This document shows, in pieces, positions 36,189-45,450 of a stretch of 64,000 bases of DNA. Both the position numbers and the translations under genes were made by a program. The stretch comes from Gemmata massiliana (lineage in GTDB: Bacteria > Planctomycetota > Planctomycetia > Gemmatales > Gemmataceae). A model generated the notes under the pieces. That model searched no databases. It was not told the origin of the DNA and was given only the letters and a program-made list of their open reading frames with translations. Positions within the stretch are counted from its first letter, which is position 1, and every line of letters starts with the position of its first letter. The DNA lies in the NCBI GenBank assembly GCA_000531095.1, contig HG799467.1, forward strand, positions 270,536-334,535, in the 5' to 3' direction.

Positions 36189-37655
36189 ATGAATCTCAGC
36201 GCGCGTACAGTTGCTCTCACGCTAGCCGGAGTGATCCCCGGCGTTGCACTCGCGTTGGCTGCTGCCCGGGTCGCCCCGACCGCCACAATCAGCCTCCCCG
36301 TACCCGAGGCGCGTGCGGCGAGCAGCGAAGGGGCCGGGAACGCTAACAGGCAAGCCATCGGTATGTCCGGGTGCCTCGCGGCGGCGTGTCACGGAGCGCC
36401 CGCGGGCAAGGTGCTGAACGGTGAGCGCGGGATCGATTGCTGGCAAAGCTCGGGGAGTTGTTGGGCCGCGGCCGATCCGCACACCGCGGCGTACAGCCTG
36501 TTGACCGACAACCCGCGGCGCCCGCTGAAGATCACGGCCGCGAAGATCATGGCGAAGTACGCGCCGGGGAAGAAGGCGACCGAGGACGCTCGCTGCCTCG
36601 CGTGCCACACCAATCCGGCGCTCGCGCGGGAGGAACTGATTCCCGATGCGAACGCTCTTGTATTGCGCGAGCAAGGGGTGAGTTGCGAGGCGTGCCACGG
36701 CAACGCCAGCGTGTGGCTCCAACCGCACACCGCGTGGAAGGGAGATCGGGCGAAGGTCTACGCAGACACGGGAATGAAGCCGCTGTACGACCTGGGCGAG
36801 CGGGCGCTTGCGTGTGCCGGGTGTCACGTCGGTGCCCCGGCCGAGAACGGGCTGCCGGTTCGTGACATGAATCACGACATGATTGCAGCCGGGCACCCGC
36901 GCCTGAACTTCGACTTCGCCGAGTACCAGCGCCGGTTGCCGCAACACTGGCAGGAGAAGGACCGCACGAAGAGCAGTTACTCGCCGATCGTGCCGAACGA
37001 GGCGAAGGTCTGGTTCGTCGGGCGCGTGGCCCACGCCGAGGCCGCGTGCAAGTTGCTCGAAGACCGCGCGAAACGGTCACTCGACGCGAACGAGCACCGA
37101 ACGCCGTGGCCGGAGTTCGCCGAGTTCAACTGTGCGTCGTGCCACCACAACCTCCGCATACCGGGGAAGAGCGAGAAGTACGGCGACTGGCGGAAGAGTT
37201 CCGAGTACCTCGGCGAGCGCCCGATCGGTGTTCCCCCGTGGCAGATGATTTGGCCGCTGACGTCCGCGGCGGGCATCGAGTCGCCGAAGCGGGATCAGGC
37301 GCTCTTAAAGACTGTGGTTCTCGCAATGGAGTCGCCGCGCCCCGCAAAGGCGGACAAGGCGCAAGGCGTTGCGAAAACCACAGGAGAGCAGGCCGGAAAC
37401 TTGCGGCGCGAACTCGTGTCGCAGCCCGGTGAACAGGTCGAAGCGCGGGCACGAGCCTTCTTCCCCCGAGGGGCGCTGAACCTACCCGAGTGGGACAGCG
37501 CGACACAGGTGTTTTTCGGCCTCGCGGCGCTGGAATACGCTCGCGGGAAACCGAGCGACACCGTGGTGAAGAAGTACCGCAGCGGCGTGACCGCGTTCCG
37601 CGATCAGGACTGGGATCGGCTAGAGAGCGCTTTCAAAGCGATTCACGAGAAGTGA
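36189..37655 (+). CDS. Pentahaem c-type cytochrome (c554-like), first of three
   Basis: 488 residues with an N-terminal signal/anchor (VALTLAGVIPGVALALAAA). Haem sites: CLAAACH (a C-x4-C-H site), CLACH, CEACH, CAGCH and CASCH, so four standard sites plus one wide one. The block RDMNHDMIAAGHPRLNFD is shared with the next gene. The C-terminal 170 residues lack haem motifs and are helical. Resembles the cytochrome c554 family used in nitrogen and multihaem electron chains. Periplasmic. First gene of a three-cytochrome operon. Confidence 0.88.
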   Translation: MNLSARTVALTLAGVIPGVALALAAARVAPTATISLPVPEARAASSEGAGNANRQAIGMSGCLAAACHGAPAGKVLNGERGIDCWQSSGSCWAAADPHTAAYSLLTDNPRRPLKITAAKIMAKYAPGKKATEDARCLACHTNPALAREELIPDANALVLREQGVSCEACHGNASVWLQPHTAWKGDRAKVYADTGMKPLYDLGERALACAGCHVGAPAENGLPVRDMNHDMIAAGHPRLNFDFAEYQRRLPQHWQEKDRTKSSYSPIVPNEAKVWFVGRVAHAEAACKLLEDRAKRSLDANEHRTPWPEFAEFNCASCHHNLRIPGKSEKYGDWRKSSEYLGERPIGVPPWQMIWPLTSAAGIESPKRDQALLKTVVLAMESPRPAKADKAQGVAKTTGEQAGNLRRELVSQPGEQVEARARAFFPRGALNLPEWDSATQVFFGLAALEYARGKPSDTVVKKYRSGVTAFRDQDWDRLESAFKAIHEK

Positions 37656-37675
37656 CACCCAAACGGATTCCCCGC

Positions 37676-39223
37676 ATGGATGCGCCGGACACGAACCGCG
37701 GGTTTAACGTGCGTGCCGTTCCCCTCATCGCGGTAACACTCGTCGCAATCGTCGCGGGCGTGTTCAACACGGCGCAGTCGCACCAACCACCGACCGCCGC
37801 GGTCGCGATCGTCGCACCAACAGCTAAACCTTACGGCGTCGATAAGGTCGATTTCAAAGAGCCGTTCACGTACCGCGCGAGCACCTCGTGTTCGGCATCG
37901 GCGTGTCACGGTGGAGGGGCGATCGGGAAGGTCGGGAGCGAGCACTCGACCTGGGCGCGTGAAGCGGTTTCGGCCGGAACGAGCGACCCGCACTCCAAAG
38001 CGTACAGCGTGCTGTTCAACCCCGTCTCCGTGAAGATGGGCAAGGCGCTTGGAATCAAGGAGCCGCACAAGGACGCCCGGTGCCTCGCGTGTCACGCGGT
38101 CGATAGTGTGAAAGACTCCGCGACCCACGACCAGATTCTGGCCGAGGGCGTCGGCTGCGGTGCGTGTCACGGTCCCGCGGACAAGTGGATCGCGGAGCAC
38201 ACGCTCCCGTCGTGGAAGATCCGTAGCAACCAGGAGAAGTGGACCGAGTTCGGGTTCGTGCCGACGAAGAACCTCGTGGCCCGTGCGCTGAACTGCGCGA
38301 GCTGCCACGTCGGGGACAGCGAGCGCGACATGAACCACGACTTCATCGCGGCCGGGCACCCGCGGCTCGCGTTCGAGCCGGCCCGGTTCCACTTCCAACC
38401 GGATTACCGCAAGCACTGGACCGAAAAGGGCGATCCTCTCAGCTTTGAAGTGCGCATGTGGGTCATCGGGCAAGCCGCGACGCTGCGGGCGTCGGTGAAC
38501 TTGCTCCACGAGCGGGCGAAGAAGGCCGACGCGCCGAACGAGAAGGCGCCGTGGCCGGAGTTCAGCGGTTACAGTTGCTACGCCTGCCACCAAACGATCG
38601 GTGACACGGAAACACGCGGGAGCCTGAGTGCGACTCCGCGCACGCCCGGCGTGCCGGGGTGGGAGGTCTGGTCGAACACGACGGTTGATGTGGCGGCGAA
38701 GTCTTGCGAACTCGCGTTCCCCGGGCTAAGCTCGCCCGAGTTACGCGACGTGAAGCTGCCGGCGGTCGAGGAACTACGCAAGTTCATGGGGGCGAAGCGG
38801 GCGCCCGCGCCGGGCGAGGTCGCGAAGCGTGCGAAAGCGGCCGTGGTCGAACTCGATACGTGGCTCGCGCACCTGCAAGCCGCCGAGGACCGCGGGCCGA
38901 GCTTCGTCGGGCGCGACGCGCCCGCGAAAATCGCACACCGGCTCGCGACAAATGCTCTATCTTCGGACGGGAAGGTGCTCGCGGATCACGACTGGGATTC
39001 ACTGGCGGCGAACTACCTGGGCACGGCGGCCATGTACCACGCGGCCGGCGGTAAAGCGGGAACAGGTGCCGGGTGGCACGACCCGCTGACCGCGATCGAC
39101 AAGAAACTGCGGTTCCCGCCGATCGCGAACGGGCCGGTGAAGTTCGACCGGCTCAGACTGGACCCGATCCGCGACAGCTTCGAGTCACTGCGCAACAAGA
39201 CGGGCACACCGGAGGGGAAGTGA
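37676..39223 (+). CDS. Pentahaem c-type cytochrome (c554-like), second of three
   Basis: About 515 residues from ATG 37676 (MDAPDTNRGFNVRAV), 20 bases after the previous stop. An N-terminal membrane segment (PLIAVTLVAIVAGVF) is followed by CSASACH (again C-x4-C-H), CLACH, CGACH, CASCH and CYACH. Shares RDMNHDFIAAGHPRLAF and overall layout with the gene before. The C-terminal half is helical without haem sites. Ends TGATG, overlapping the next start by one base, so translation of the next gene is coupled. Confidence 0.88.
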   Translation: MDAPDTNRGFNVRAVPLIAVTLVAIVAGVFNTAQSHQPPTAAVAIVAPTAKPYGVDKVDFKEPFTYRASTSCSASACHGGGAIGKVGSEHSTWAREAVSAGTSDPHSKAYSVLFNPVSVKMGKALGIKEPHKDARCLACHAVDSVKDSATHDQILAEGVGCGACHGPADKWIAEHTLPSWKIRSNQEKWTEFGFVPTKNLVARALNCASCHVGDSERDMNHDFIAAGHPRLAFEPARFHFQPDYRKHWTEKGDPLSFEVRMWVIGQAATLRASVNLLHERAKKADAPNEKAPWPEFSGYSCYACHQTIGDTETRGSLSATPRTPGVPGWEVWSNTTVDVAAKSCELAFPGLSSPELRDVKLPAVEELRKFMGAKRAPAPGEVAKRAKAAVVELDTWLAHLQAAEDRGPSFVGRDAPAKIAHRLATNALSSDGKVLADHDWDSLAANYLGTAAMYHAAGGKAGTGAGWHDPLTAIDKKLRFPPIANGPVKFDRLRLDPIRDSFESLRNKTGTPEGK

Positions 39224-40989
39224 TGACGACGGGATACGCGGGTCGGGCCGCGCGCGCGGTCGGGCTAGCGGGGGCGTTCGCCGGCCTCGTGATCGGGCTC
39301 GTCGTTTCCTCCGCGTCGGTGCGGCCGGTGGGCGCCACGCAGAAGGACGAAAAGAAAGCCGATTACCCACGCCCGGGCGCCTCGGACAAGGCACAGCACG
39401 GTCTGCTCGGCGCGGCCGAGTGCAAGAACTGTCACTCGGAAACCAAACCGCAGGATAAGGAACTGTACCAACAGACGAAAGGGTACGAGTTCATTCGGTT
39501 GTCTGAGAACATCATCTGGAGCACCCACGACCTGCACTCCACTGCGTACCGAAGTCTCTTGACCGACCGAACCGTCAAGAACAAGAAGGACAAGCCGAAC
39601 GCGACCGCGCAGCGGATGGAAGACAACCTGCGGAAGTACAAGGGCGACACGTACACGGTCGCGAACGACATCGGGTGCTTGGCGTGCCACGCGAGTACCA
39701 AAGCGCCGTTGGCGCGAACCCCGCACACCGAATGGAAACCGACCTCGTTCTCGACCACCGAGGGCGTCGGGTGCGAGATGTGCCACGGGCACGGCACCAT
39801 GTACGAGCGAACGCACCGGGCCAGCCGCGACGACGATACCCCCAACCCGCCGACGGAAAAGGTGGTGGACTGGCGGAGCTTCCCGACCGCGCTCAAGAGC
39901 GAATGGGGGCTGACCAACTTGCGCGACCCGGCCACGGCGACGCACACGTGCGCCTCGTGCCACATCGGGAACAAGGACGAGGGCCGGTTCGTCACCCACG
40001 ATTGGTACGCGGCCGGGCACCCGCCGCTCCCGCCACTCGACCTGATGGCCTACGCCCGTGAGCAACCCCGGCACTGGGGCTTCGCGCACGAGATGCCGTA
40101 CATCACCAGCCTCGCGAGCAAGGCCGCGACAAAGGACAAGGCCTTCGCCCTGTACCACTACCGACAGGACGAGTCGTTCGTCGCCCGACGGTTCGCCGAG
40201 TCGTCGCTCGCCACTCTCGGCGCAACAGCGAGCCTCGGCTCGCAACTCGCTGCCGACGCGAAGGCCAAGGCCGATGGCCTCGATTTCGCCGCGTTCGACT
40301 GCTACTCGTGCCACCACAATTTGAAGTACCCCAGCGAGCGCCAGGACCGCGGGTACGTCGGGCGCCCCGGGCGCCCGCTCTACCGCCCGGCCGCGTTCGC
40401 GCTCGCCCGGCTCGTTCTCAGCCACGCGGCCGGGATGAAGGGGCCGGACCTCAAGACCGCAGTGGCCGAACTCGACGCGGCCGAACTCGCGCTGGCCGAT
40501 GCGTTCACCGCCAAGACCTACGGCGACCCGGACAAGGTCAAAACGGCGACCGCGAACATCGCCAAGTGGAGCGAGGACGTGCGGAAGAAGCTCGAAGCCG
40601 TGCGGTACACGCCCGAGGAGACCAAGCGGTTGTTTGAAATGGTCAAGGCCGCCGCGACCGACGAGAAGAGGCCCGTCGGTGACCCGGAAGTGGCACAGCT
40701 CTACACATGGGCCATCGAAACGCTGTTCATCGACTTGCAGTCGAAGGAAAAAACGGACAAGCGGGAGGAACCGAAGGCGCTAATCGAGATGCGGACCAAA
40801 CTCGACGGTACGATCGTGACGCGGCTCCGGCCGAACGCGGCCTTCTATTACGAGCAGGGCGTGACCGGCGGTATTCCCGGGCCGACCGTCGAATCGGTCG
40901 ATAACCGGCTCAAGGTGCGCATGGAAACGTTCAACTCGTTCCGCCGCGACCCGTTCCGCAAGGCGCTGGGAGAAATCAAGCTCCCGTAA
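39223..40989 (+). CDS. Pentahaem c-type cytochrome (c554-like), third of three
   Basis: About 588 residues from ATG 39223, with GGAGGGG a few bases upstream and a one-base overlap with the previous stop. Signal/anchor in residues about 10-32 (GLAGAFAGLVIGLVVSSASV). Five standard haem sites: CKNCH, CLACH, CEMCH, CASCH and CYSCH; unlike its two relatives the first is not the C-x4-C-H type. DWYAAGHPPLPPLD corresponds to the AAGHPRL block. A long helical C-terminus. Followed by a strong hairpin. Confidence 0.88.
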   Translation: MTTGYAGRAARAVGLAGAFAGLVIGLVVSSASVRPVGATQKDEKKADYPRPGASDKAQHGLLGAAECKNCHSETKPQDKELYQQTKGYEFIRLSENIIWSTHDLHSTAYRSLLTDRTVKNKKDKPNATAQRMEDNLRKYKGDTYTVANDIGCLACHASTKAPLARTPHTEWKPTSFSTTEGVGCEMCHGHGTMYERTHRASRDDDTPNPPTEKVVDWRSFPTALKSEWGLTNLRDPATATHTCASCHIGNKDEGRFVTHDWYAAGHPPLPPLDLMAYAREQPRHWGFAHEMPYITSLASKAATKDKAFALYHYRQDESFVARRFAESSLATLGATASLGSQLAADAKAKADGLDFAAFDCYSCHHNLKYPSERQDRGYVGRPGRPLYRPAAFALARLVLSHAAGMKGPDLKTAVAELDAAELALADAFTAKTYGDPDKVKTATANIAKWSEDVRKKLEAVRYTPEETKRLFEMVKAAATDEKRPVGDPEVAQLYTWAIETLFIDLQSKEKTDKREEPKALIEMRTKLDGTIVTRLRPNAAFYYEQGVTGGIPGPTVESVDNRLKVRMETFNSFRRDPFRKALGEIKLP

Positions 40990-41003
40990 GGTGGCACAAA
41001 AAC

Positions 41004-41044
41004 GCGAGGGGGTGACCGCATCAGGTTTGCGGTCACCCCCTCGC
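41004..41044 (-). terminator. Strong hairpin terminator between convergent genes
   Basis: Perfect 16-bp stem: 41004-41019 (GCGAGGGGGTGACCGC) pairs with 41029-41044; 9-base loop. On the minus strand the stem is followed by GTTTTTG, a proper U-tract for the surface protein gene. On the plus strand only CTGCTTT follows, so it may also end the cytochrome operon. Confidence 0.88.
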
Positions 41045-41068
41045 TGCTTTACATCGTCAATTTCGTAA

Positions 41069-42868
41069 TCAGCTCACTACGACGGATTGTGGTGAGCCGA
41101 GGGTTGCCACGTTTCCGGCGTTGTCGGTTGCCTTCGCGTTCACAGTGTAGGTGCCGGGGACCGTGAGGGCGTAGCTCCAGGTCGCGAAGTTGTCCGTTGT
41201 CGTGGCCAGGAGGAACACTTCCGTCGCGCTGTCGAACGCGCTGCCGGAGTAGTACATCCCGGTGCCGTTCACGTCCAGAATGCTGACCTCCACCTTCTGG
41301 ACGCCCGACGCGCCGGCCGTGTCGCTGCTCGTTCCGGTGACCTCGGCGGTGCCGGTTGCGTCTACCGTTACCGCGGGCGGGGTCGTGTCGTACACGAAGC
41401 TGAACTGGTTCGTCGCGTTCTGGTTGCCCGCCACGTCGACCGCGGCGCCCGCCGGGACCGAGACCGTGACGGTGCCGTCCGCAGTCGGGGTCACGTCGAT
41501 CGTGAAGACCCGGCCCGTGGTCACGGTCTGGAAGTTCGACTTCGTCCCGTTCGTGACGGTGACGTCGTCCGTGGTGAAGTCGGTCACGTCCTCGCTGAAG
41601 GTGATCGTCACCGTCACGAGGCCCTGGTTCGTCGGGACGCTCGGGCTCGTGGTGAAGACGATGGTCGGCGCGGCCGCGTCGACTATCAACCCGGTCGCGT
41701 TCGACGCTGAGCCGATGTTGCCGGCCGCGTCGGTGGCGGTCACGGAAACCGAGTACGTGCCGTCGGCGAGTGCGTCGGTGAGGTTCACGCCCCAAGTGGT
41801 GCCGGACACGGACGCTGTGTAAAGGCTCCCGTTGACGGTCACCTGCACGGTCGCCGACGAGTCGTCCACGGTGCCGGTGATGGTCGGGCTCGCGCTGTTG
41901 GTCGTCAGCGCGTTGATTGCGACGACCGGGGCCACGCTGTCGTAGGTCAGTTCCACGGTGTTCGACAGCAGGTTCCCGTTGCCGTTCGCGTCGACCGCGG
42001 CGTTCGCGCCGACCGTCACGGACACGGCCCCTTGGCCCGTCGGGGTGACCTCGATCAGGTACACCCGGGCGTCCTGTGCGGTGAACGACGTGATGGTGCC
42101 GTTGTTCACCGTGACGTCCGATGCGTCGAACCCGGTCACGTCCGCGTCGAAGGTGACCGTCAGCGCAATGGGGCTGGTGTTGGTCTGGGCCGGGACCGTG
42201 GTCGTCACGAGGACCGTCGGACCCGAGTCGCTCGTGTCCACGGTCGGGCGCGTGCCGCTGGTGACGCCGATCGTTGCCGGGCGCGCGATGGTGGACCCGC
42301 GGTTCTCGAAGTAGTCGCTGCCCGCGGGGTTGAAGATACCGAAGTCCGTGACACCGATGCTCGACGCGATCACGGTGTCGTCGCCGGCGCCGGTGTCGAG
42401 GTACACGTACCGGCGGAACACGGACCCGTTGAGGATCACGGTGTCGTTACCGGCCCCGGTCGCCAGGGTGCTCTCGGAGCGGTGCCCGGCGTCCGAAATG
42501 CCCAAGGTGTCGTTCCCGTCGCCCGTGTCGACGTTGAGCGTGCCCTTGTTGCGCGTGCTCGTCACGAGCAGTTGGTCGTCGCCCCCGAACATCCGGATGT
42601 AGAGGTCGTGCTTGATCCCGCTCACCGAGATCGGACCGGCCTGCCCGTTGATCGTGGTCGTGTCGTCGAGCGCGCGGATGGTCACGCTGCTGCGGCCGGT
42701 GCCCGCGATCCAGATCTGGTTGCCCAGGTCGTCGCCCGCGACGTAGAGCGTACCGTCGAACAACATGACTTGCACGTTACCGGCCGGGACCGTGCGGTCT
42801 TCTAACCACTCCACACGGGGTACGAACCGTCCAGTCTTCGGCCGCTCACCACGTTCGCCCAAATTCAT
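41069..42868 (-). CDS. Exported surface protein with LEDR motif, Ca-type repeats and Ig-like domains
   Basis: 599 residues. The N-terminus has RFVPRVEWLEDRTVPAGN, the planctomycete-specific L-E-D/P-R sorting motif of giant surface proteins. Residues about 85-180 contain RTX-like acidic repeats (GGDDQLLV, DTGDGNDTLGI, LATGAGNDTVI, LDTGAGDDTVI). From about 215 on, several bacterial Ig-like repeats follow, two of them similar (ADVTGFDASDVTV and EDVTDFTTDDVTV). Very few Lys or Cys, typical of cell-surface adhesins. The gene ends before a strong terminator and has no obvious partner. Confidence 0.82.
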   Translation of the reverse strand: MNLGERGERPKTGRFVPRVEWLEDRTVPAGNVQVMLFDGTLYVAGDDLGNQIWIAGTGRSSVTIRALDDTTTINGQAGPISVSGIKHDLYIRMFGGDDQLLVTSTRNKGTLNVDTGDGNDTLGISDAGHRSESTLATGAGNDTVILNGSVFRRYVYLDTGAGDDTVIASSIGVTDFGIFNPAGSDYFENRGSTIARPATIGVTSGTRPTVDTSDSGPTVLVTTTVPAQTNTSPIALTVTFDADVTGFDASDVTVNNGTITSFTAQDARVYLIEVTPTGQGAVSVTVGANAAVDANGNGNLLSNTVELTYDSVAPVVAINALTTNSASPTITGTVDDSSATVQVTVNGSLYTASVSGTTWGVNLTDALADGTYSVSVTATDAAGNIGSASNATGLIVDAAAPTIVFTTSPSVPTNQGLVTVTITFSEDVTDFTTDDVTVTNGTKSNFQTVTTGRVFTIDVTPTADGTVTVSVPAGAAVDVAGNQNATNQFSFVYDTTPPAVTVDATGTAEVTGTSSDTAGASGVQKVEVSILDVNGTGMYYSGSAFDSATEVFLLATTTDNFATWSYALTVPGTYTVNAKATDNAGNVATLGSPQSVVVS

Positions 42869-43021
42869 GTTGATTCGCCCTAGTGAAAAATCGGTCCCGG
42901 ACGGCTCGGGGCGGAACCGTTACCCGGAAGCTAAACGGAGGCGCGGACCGGACGCGGACCGCACCGGCAGCGATTTAACTGTTCTGTTAGCACGGAGTAT
43001 CGTGCGGAAATGATGAGAAAT

Positions 43022-43055
43022 GCTCCGCAACTTACAATTGTGTCAGTTGCGGAGC
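43022..43055 (-). terminator. Probable hairpin terminator of the Rieske gene
   Basis: Perfect 11-bp stem GCTCCGCAACT (43022-43032) with 43045-43055, 12-base loop, about 70 bases after the Rieske stop codon on the minus strand. The downstream tract (ATTTCTCATCATTT) is only moderately T-rich. Confidence 0.55.
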
Positions 43056-43125
43056 TTTGTGCAATTAAGAACTAATGAGAGTGGCCGCCTTTTGTGCAGC
43101 GCGGACAAATTCTGAACGCGCCGCG

Positions 43126-44280
43126 CTACCCGGCGCAGACCCCGTTCGCGCGCGCGCCTTCGGGCGCGGGCACCTGGGGCAGTTCGCGCGGGCCGCGCGC
43201 GTTGTCGAGCACGAACTTCTGGAAGTGGTACACGCGCTCCTCGCGCGTGCCGATCACCCCGGGGTGCGGGCTGACCTCCATCCCGCGCTGCACGCCCGCG
43301 TAGATCGACCCGTCCTCGGCGAACACCTTCTTGGCGATCATCGTCGAGATGGACCGGAGCGCGCGGTACAGCGCCCACGCCAGCGGGTTCTGCCGGTGCC
43401 CGCGCAGCGTGAAGAAGATGGACCGGTAGCGGCACGACGTCGGGCCGGTCGGGAACACGCACTGCATCATGCGGAACGAGTCGAGCGAACTGCCGGTCGC
43501 GTGCGGGTGCAGCACGCGGTGCCAGTATTCGTTGGTCACCGGCTCACCCATTCGGCGCACGATCCAGTCTTGCGCGTAGGTCGCGAACTCGCGCGGCGGG
43601 ACCGTTTTGAACGACGTGAACCGGTCGGTCAGTTCGTGCCACGCATTTTCTTCCTGCGGGAACTCTTTGAACGTGTAGGGGTGGACTTCCGGGATGTGGT
43701 ACGACTCCAGCGAGTTCTCGAGCACCACCTTCCAGTTGCACGCGAAGTCCTTCTCCCACGTCCCGGCGTGCCGGTACGCCCCACCGTAGTCCTGCCACAC
43801 GTCCCACAGCGGACCGATCCACTCGCGGAGCGACGGGCCGCTCTCGTTGAAGTTGACGAACACGAGGTCGCCGCACGTGTCTACGCGGAACCGGCGCAGG
43901 CACGAGTTGTCGCGGTCCCAGGGGCGGAACGCCTTCGCGTCCGGGATCTTCCCCGTACCACCGTCCTTGTTGAATTCCCACCCGTGGTACTGGCAGCGGA
44001 GCTTCTCCGCGTTCCCGCGTGCTTTGTCCGTCAGGCGGCTGTGGCGGTGCGGGCACACGTTCAGGAACGCGCGCAGTTCGCCGTCGAAGTTGCGGATCAG
44101 GATCGGCGTGTCGAGCAGGTCGAACGTGAGGAAGTCGCCCGGTTTCGCGAGGTCGCTTTTCACAGCGAGAGGGTGCCAGGCCGGATGAAAGAGGTGACGG
44201 AGTTCCGCGCGGTACTGTTCTTCGGACGTATAGTGGTGCGGCCGCAGGAGGTGCTTGAGGTGGTGCTGATTGGTGAACAT
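43126..44280 (-). CDS. Rieske non-haem iron oxygenase, alpha-subunit type
   Basis: 384 residues. Rieske 2Fe-2S ligands C76-x-H78 (CPHRHS) and C96-x2-H99 (CQYHGW). The catalytic-domain motif NWKVVLENSLESYHIPEVHP gives the bridging acidic residue and the two His of the mononuclear iron. Layout fits the family that includes choline monooxygenase and ring-hydroxylating dioxygenases. No reductase or ferredoxin gene next to it. It faces the lipid synthase cluster across the S49 gene and could modify its product, but the opposite strand makes that a guess. Confidence 0.88.
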   Translation of the reverse strand: MFTNQHHLKHLLRPHHYTSEEQYRAELRHLFHPAWHPLAVKSDLAKPGDFLTFDLLDTPILIRNFDGELRAFLNVCPHRHSRLTDKARGNAEKLRCQYHGWEFNKDGGTGKIPDAKAFRPWDRDNSCLRRFRVDTCGDLVFVNFNESGPSLREWIGPLWDVWQDYGGAYRHAGTWEKDFACNWKVVLENSLESYHIPEVHPYTFKEFPQEENAWHELTDRFTSFKTVPPREFATYAQDWIVRRMGEPVTNEYWHRVLHPHATGSSLDSFRMMQCVFPTGPTSCRYRSIFFTLRGHRQNPLAWALYRALRSISTMIAKKVFAEDGSIYAGVQRGMEVSPHPGVIGTREERVYHFQKFVLDNARGPRELPQVPAPEGARANGVCAG

Positions 44281-44415
44281 CGTTGCAACGCGGCGCGTGG
44301 GATTCGGAACACGATACGCGGAACCGGTGTAACTGGGATACCTCCCAGAACCCGCAACCTTTGTATCTTTCTATTCAGTGTTCCGAATTCCACGCGCCGC
44401 GCCAGATATTTCCGC

Positions 44416-45450
44416 TTATTTGCCGCCCAACTTCTCAATCGAGAGTTCCGGCTGCCACAGGCTCAGGAACGTGGGCATCTTCGCGCGGTCGAGGCCCGGC
44501 AGACTCGGGAACAGCCCCGACCCCTGGAGCGGCACGTTGGCGGTGACCGCGTAGATGGAGCGGGCCGGGTCGTTAGTGCGGCGGTACATCACCGCACCGG
44601 GCCGCACGTTCGTGCCGGGGCAGCCGATCCCCGCCGCGAGTTGCAGCGCTTCGTCCAGGTCGCCGATGTGGTCGACCAACCCGCGTGCCTTCGCCTGCGA
44701 GCCGGTGAAGATGCGGCCGTCGAACGCGGTCGCGTCCGTTGCGGCCGGGCGCGACCGCTTCACATCGGCAATGATCTGGTTGTGGAACTCGTCGGCCATC
44801 GCCTGGAGGATGGCTTTTTCCCCTTCGGTCAGCGCCCGGGCGGAGGTGCCGATGTCGGAGAACTCGCCCGACTTGATCGCTTGCGGAATTACGTTGAACT
44901 GCGCCATCAGGTCGCGCAGGTTGAACAAATTGAGGATCACCCCGAGTCCGCCGGTGACGGTGGCGGGACCGGCGACGATTTGGTCGGCGCCGGCTGCCAA
45001 GTAATAAGCGCCGCCCGCAGCGGTATCCATCAAGCACGCGACCACGGGCAGGTGCGTGCGCTCTTTGAACCGTTCGAGATCGTGCCGCATCGAAATACAC
45101 GCCGCGACGCCGCCGCCGGGGCTGTTAATGCGGAGCACGACGGCCTTTACGCACGTGTCGCAGGCGACCGCTTCGAGTTTCTCGCGAAACAGAGCGACCG
45201 GGTTTTCGCCACACGATAACGGGCCGACGAACGGAGTGTTAAGAATCAGACCATCGACATCAACTATCGCGATCCGGCTCGCGCCGGGTTGGACGACAAC
45301 TGGTTTAACGGGACCGGCACTGGGGCTGACCGGGGGCGTATCGAGGCGGGTTTCGACCTGCCCCGCGACCCGGGTCTTGACCACAAAACGGTCACTCCCA
45401 CACCCCACGAGGAGCGGAATTGTCAGAATTGCAAGAAAAATATTGCGCAT
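44416..45450 (-). CDS. S49 (SppA-like) peptidase-family lipoprotein, possibly inactive
   Basis: 344 residues. Lipoprotein signal with lipobox LLVGC (Cys17). S49 fold blocks: VVLRINSPGGG, then MDTAAGGAYYLAAGADQIVA, GGLGVI and IKSGEFSDIGTSARALT. The usual nucleophile block is A-S-G-G/A-Y-Y; here it reads AAGGAYY, so the Ser appears to be Gly146 or Ala145. The Lys of the IKSG block is kept. It may be a pseudo-enzyme or may use another residue. Divergent from the synthase gene. Confidence 0.78.
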   Translation of the reverse strand: MRNIFLAILTIPLLVGCGSDRFVVKTRVAGQVETRLDTPPVSPSAGPVKPVVVQPGASRIAIVDVDGLILNTPFVGPLSCGENPVALFREKLEAVACDTCVKAVVLRINSPGGGVAACISMRHDLERFKERTHLPVVACLMDTAAGGAYYLAAGADQIVAGPATVTGGLGVILNLFNLRDLMAQFNVIPQAIKSGEFSDIGTSARALTEGEKAILQAMADEFHNQIIADVKRSRPAATDATAFDGRIFTGSQAKARGLVDHIGDLDEALQLAAGIGCPGTNVRPGAVMYRRTNDPARSIYAVTANVPLQGSGLFPSLPGLDRAKMPTFLSLWQPELSIEKLGGK

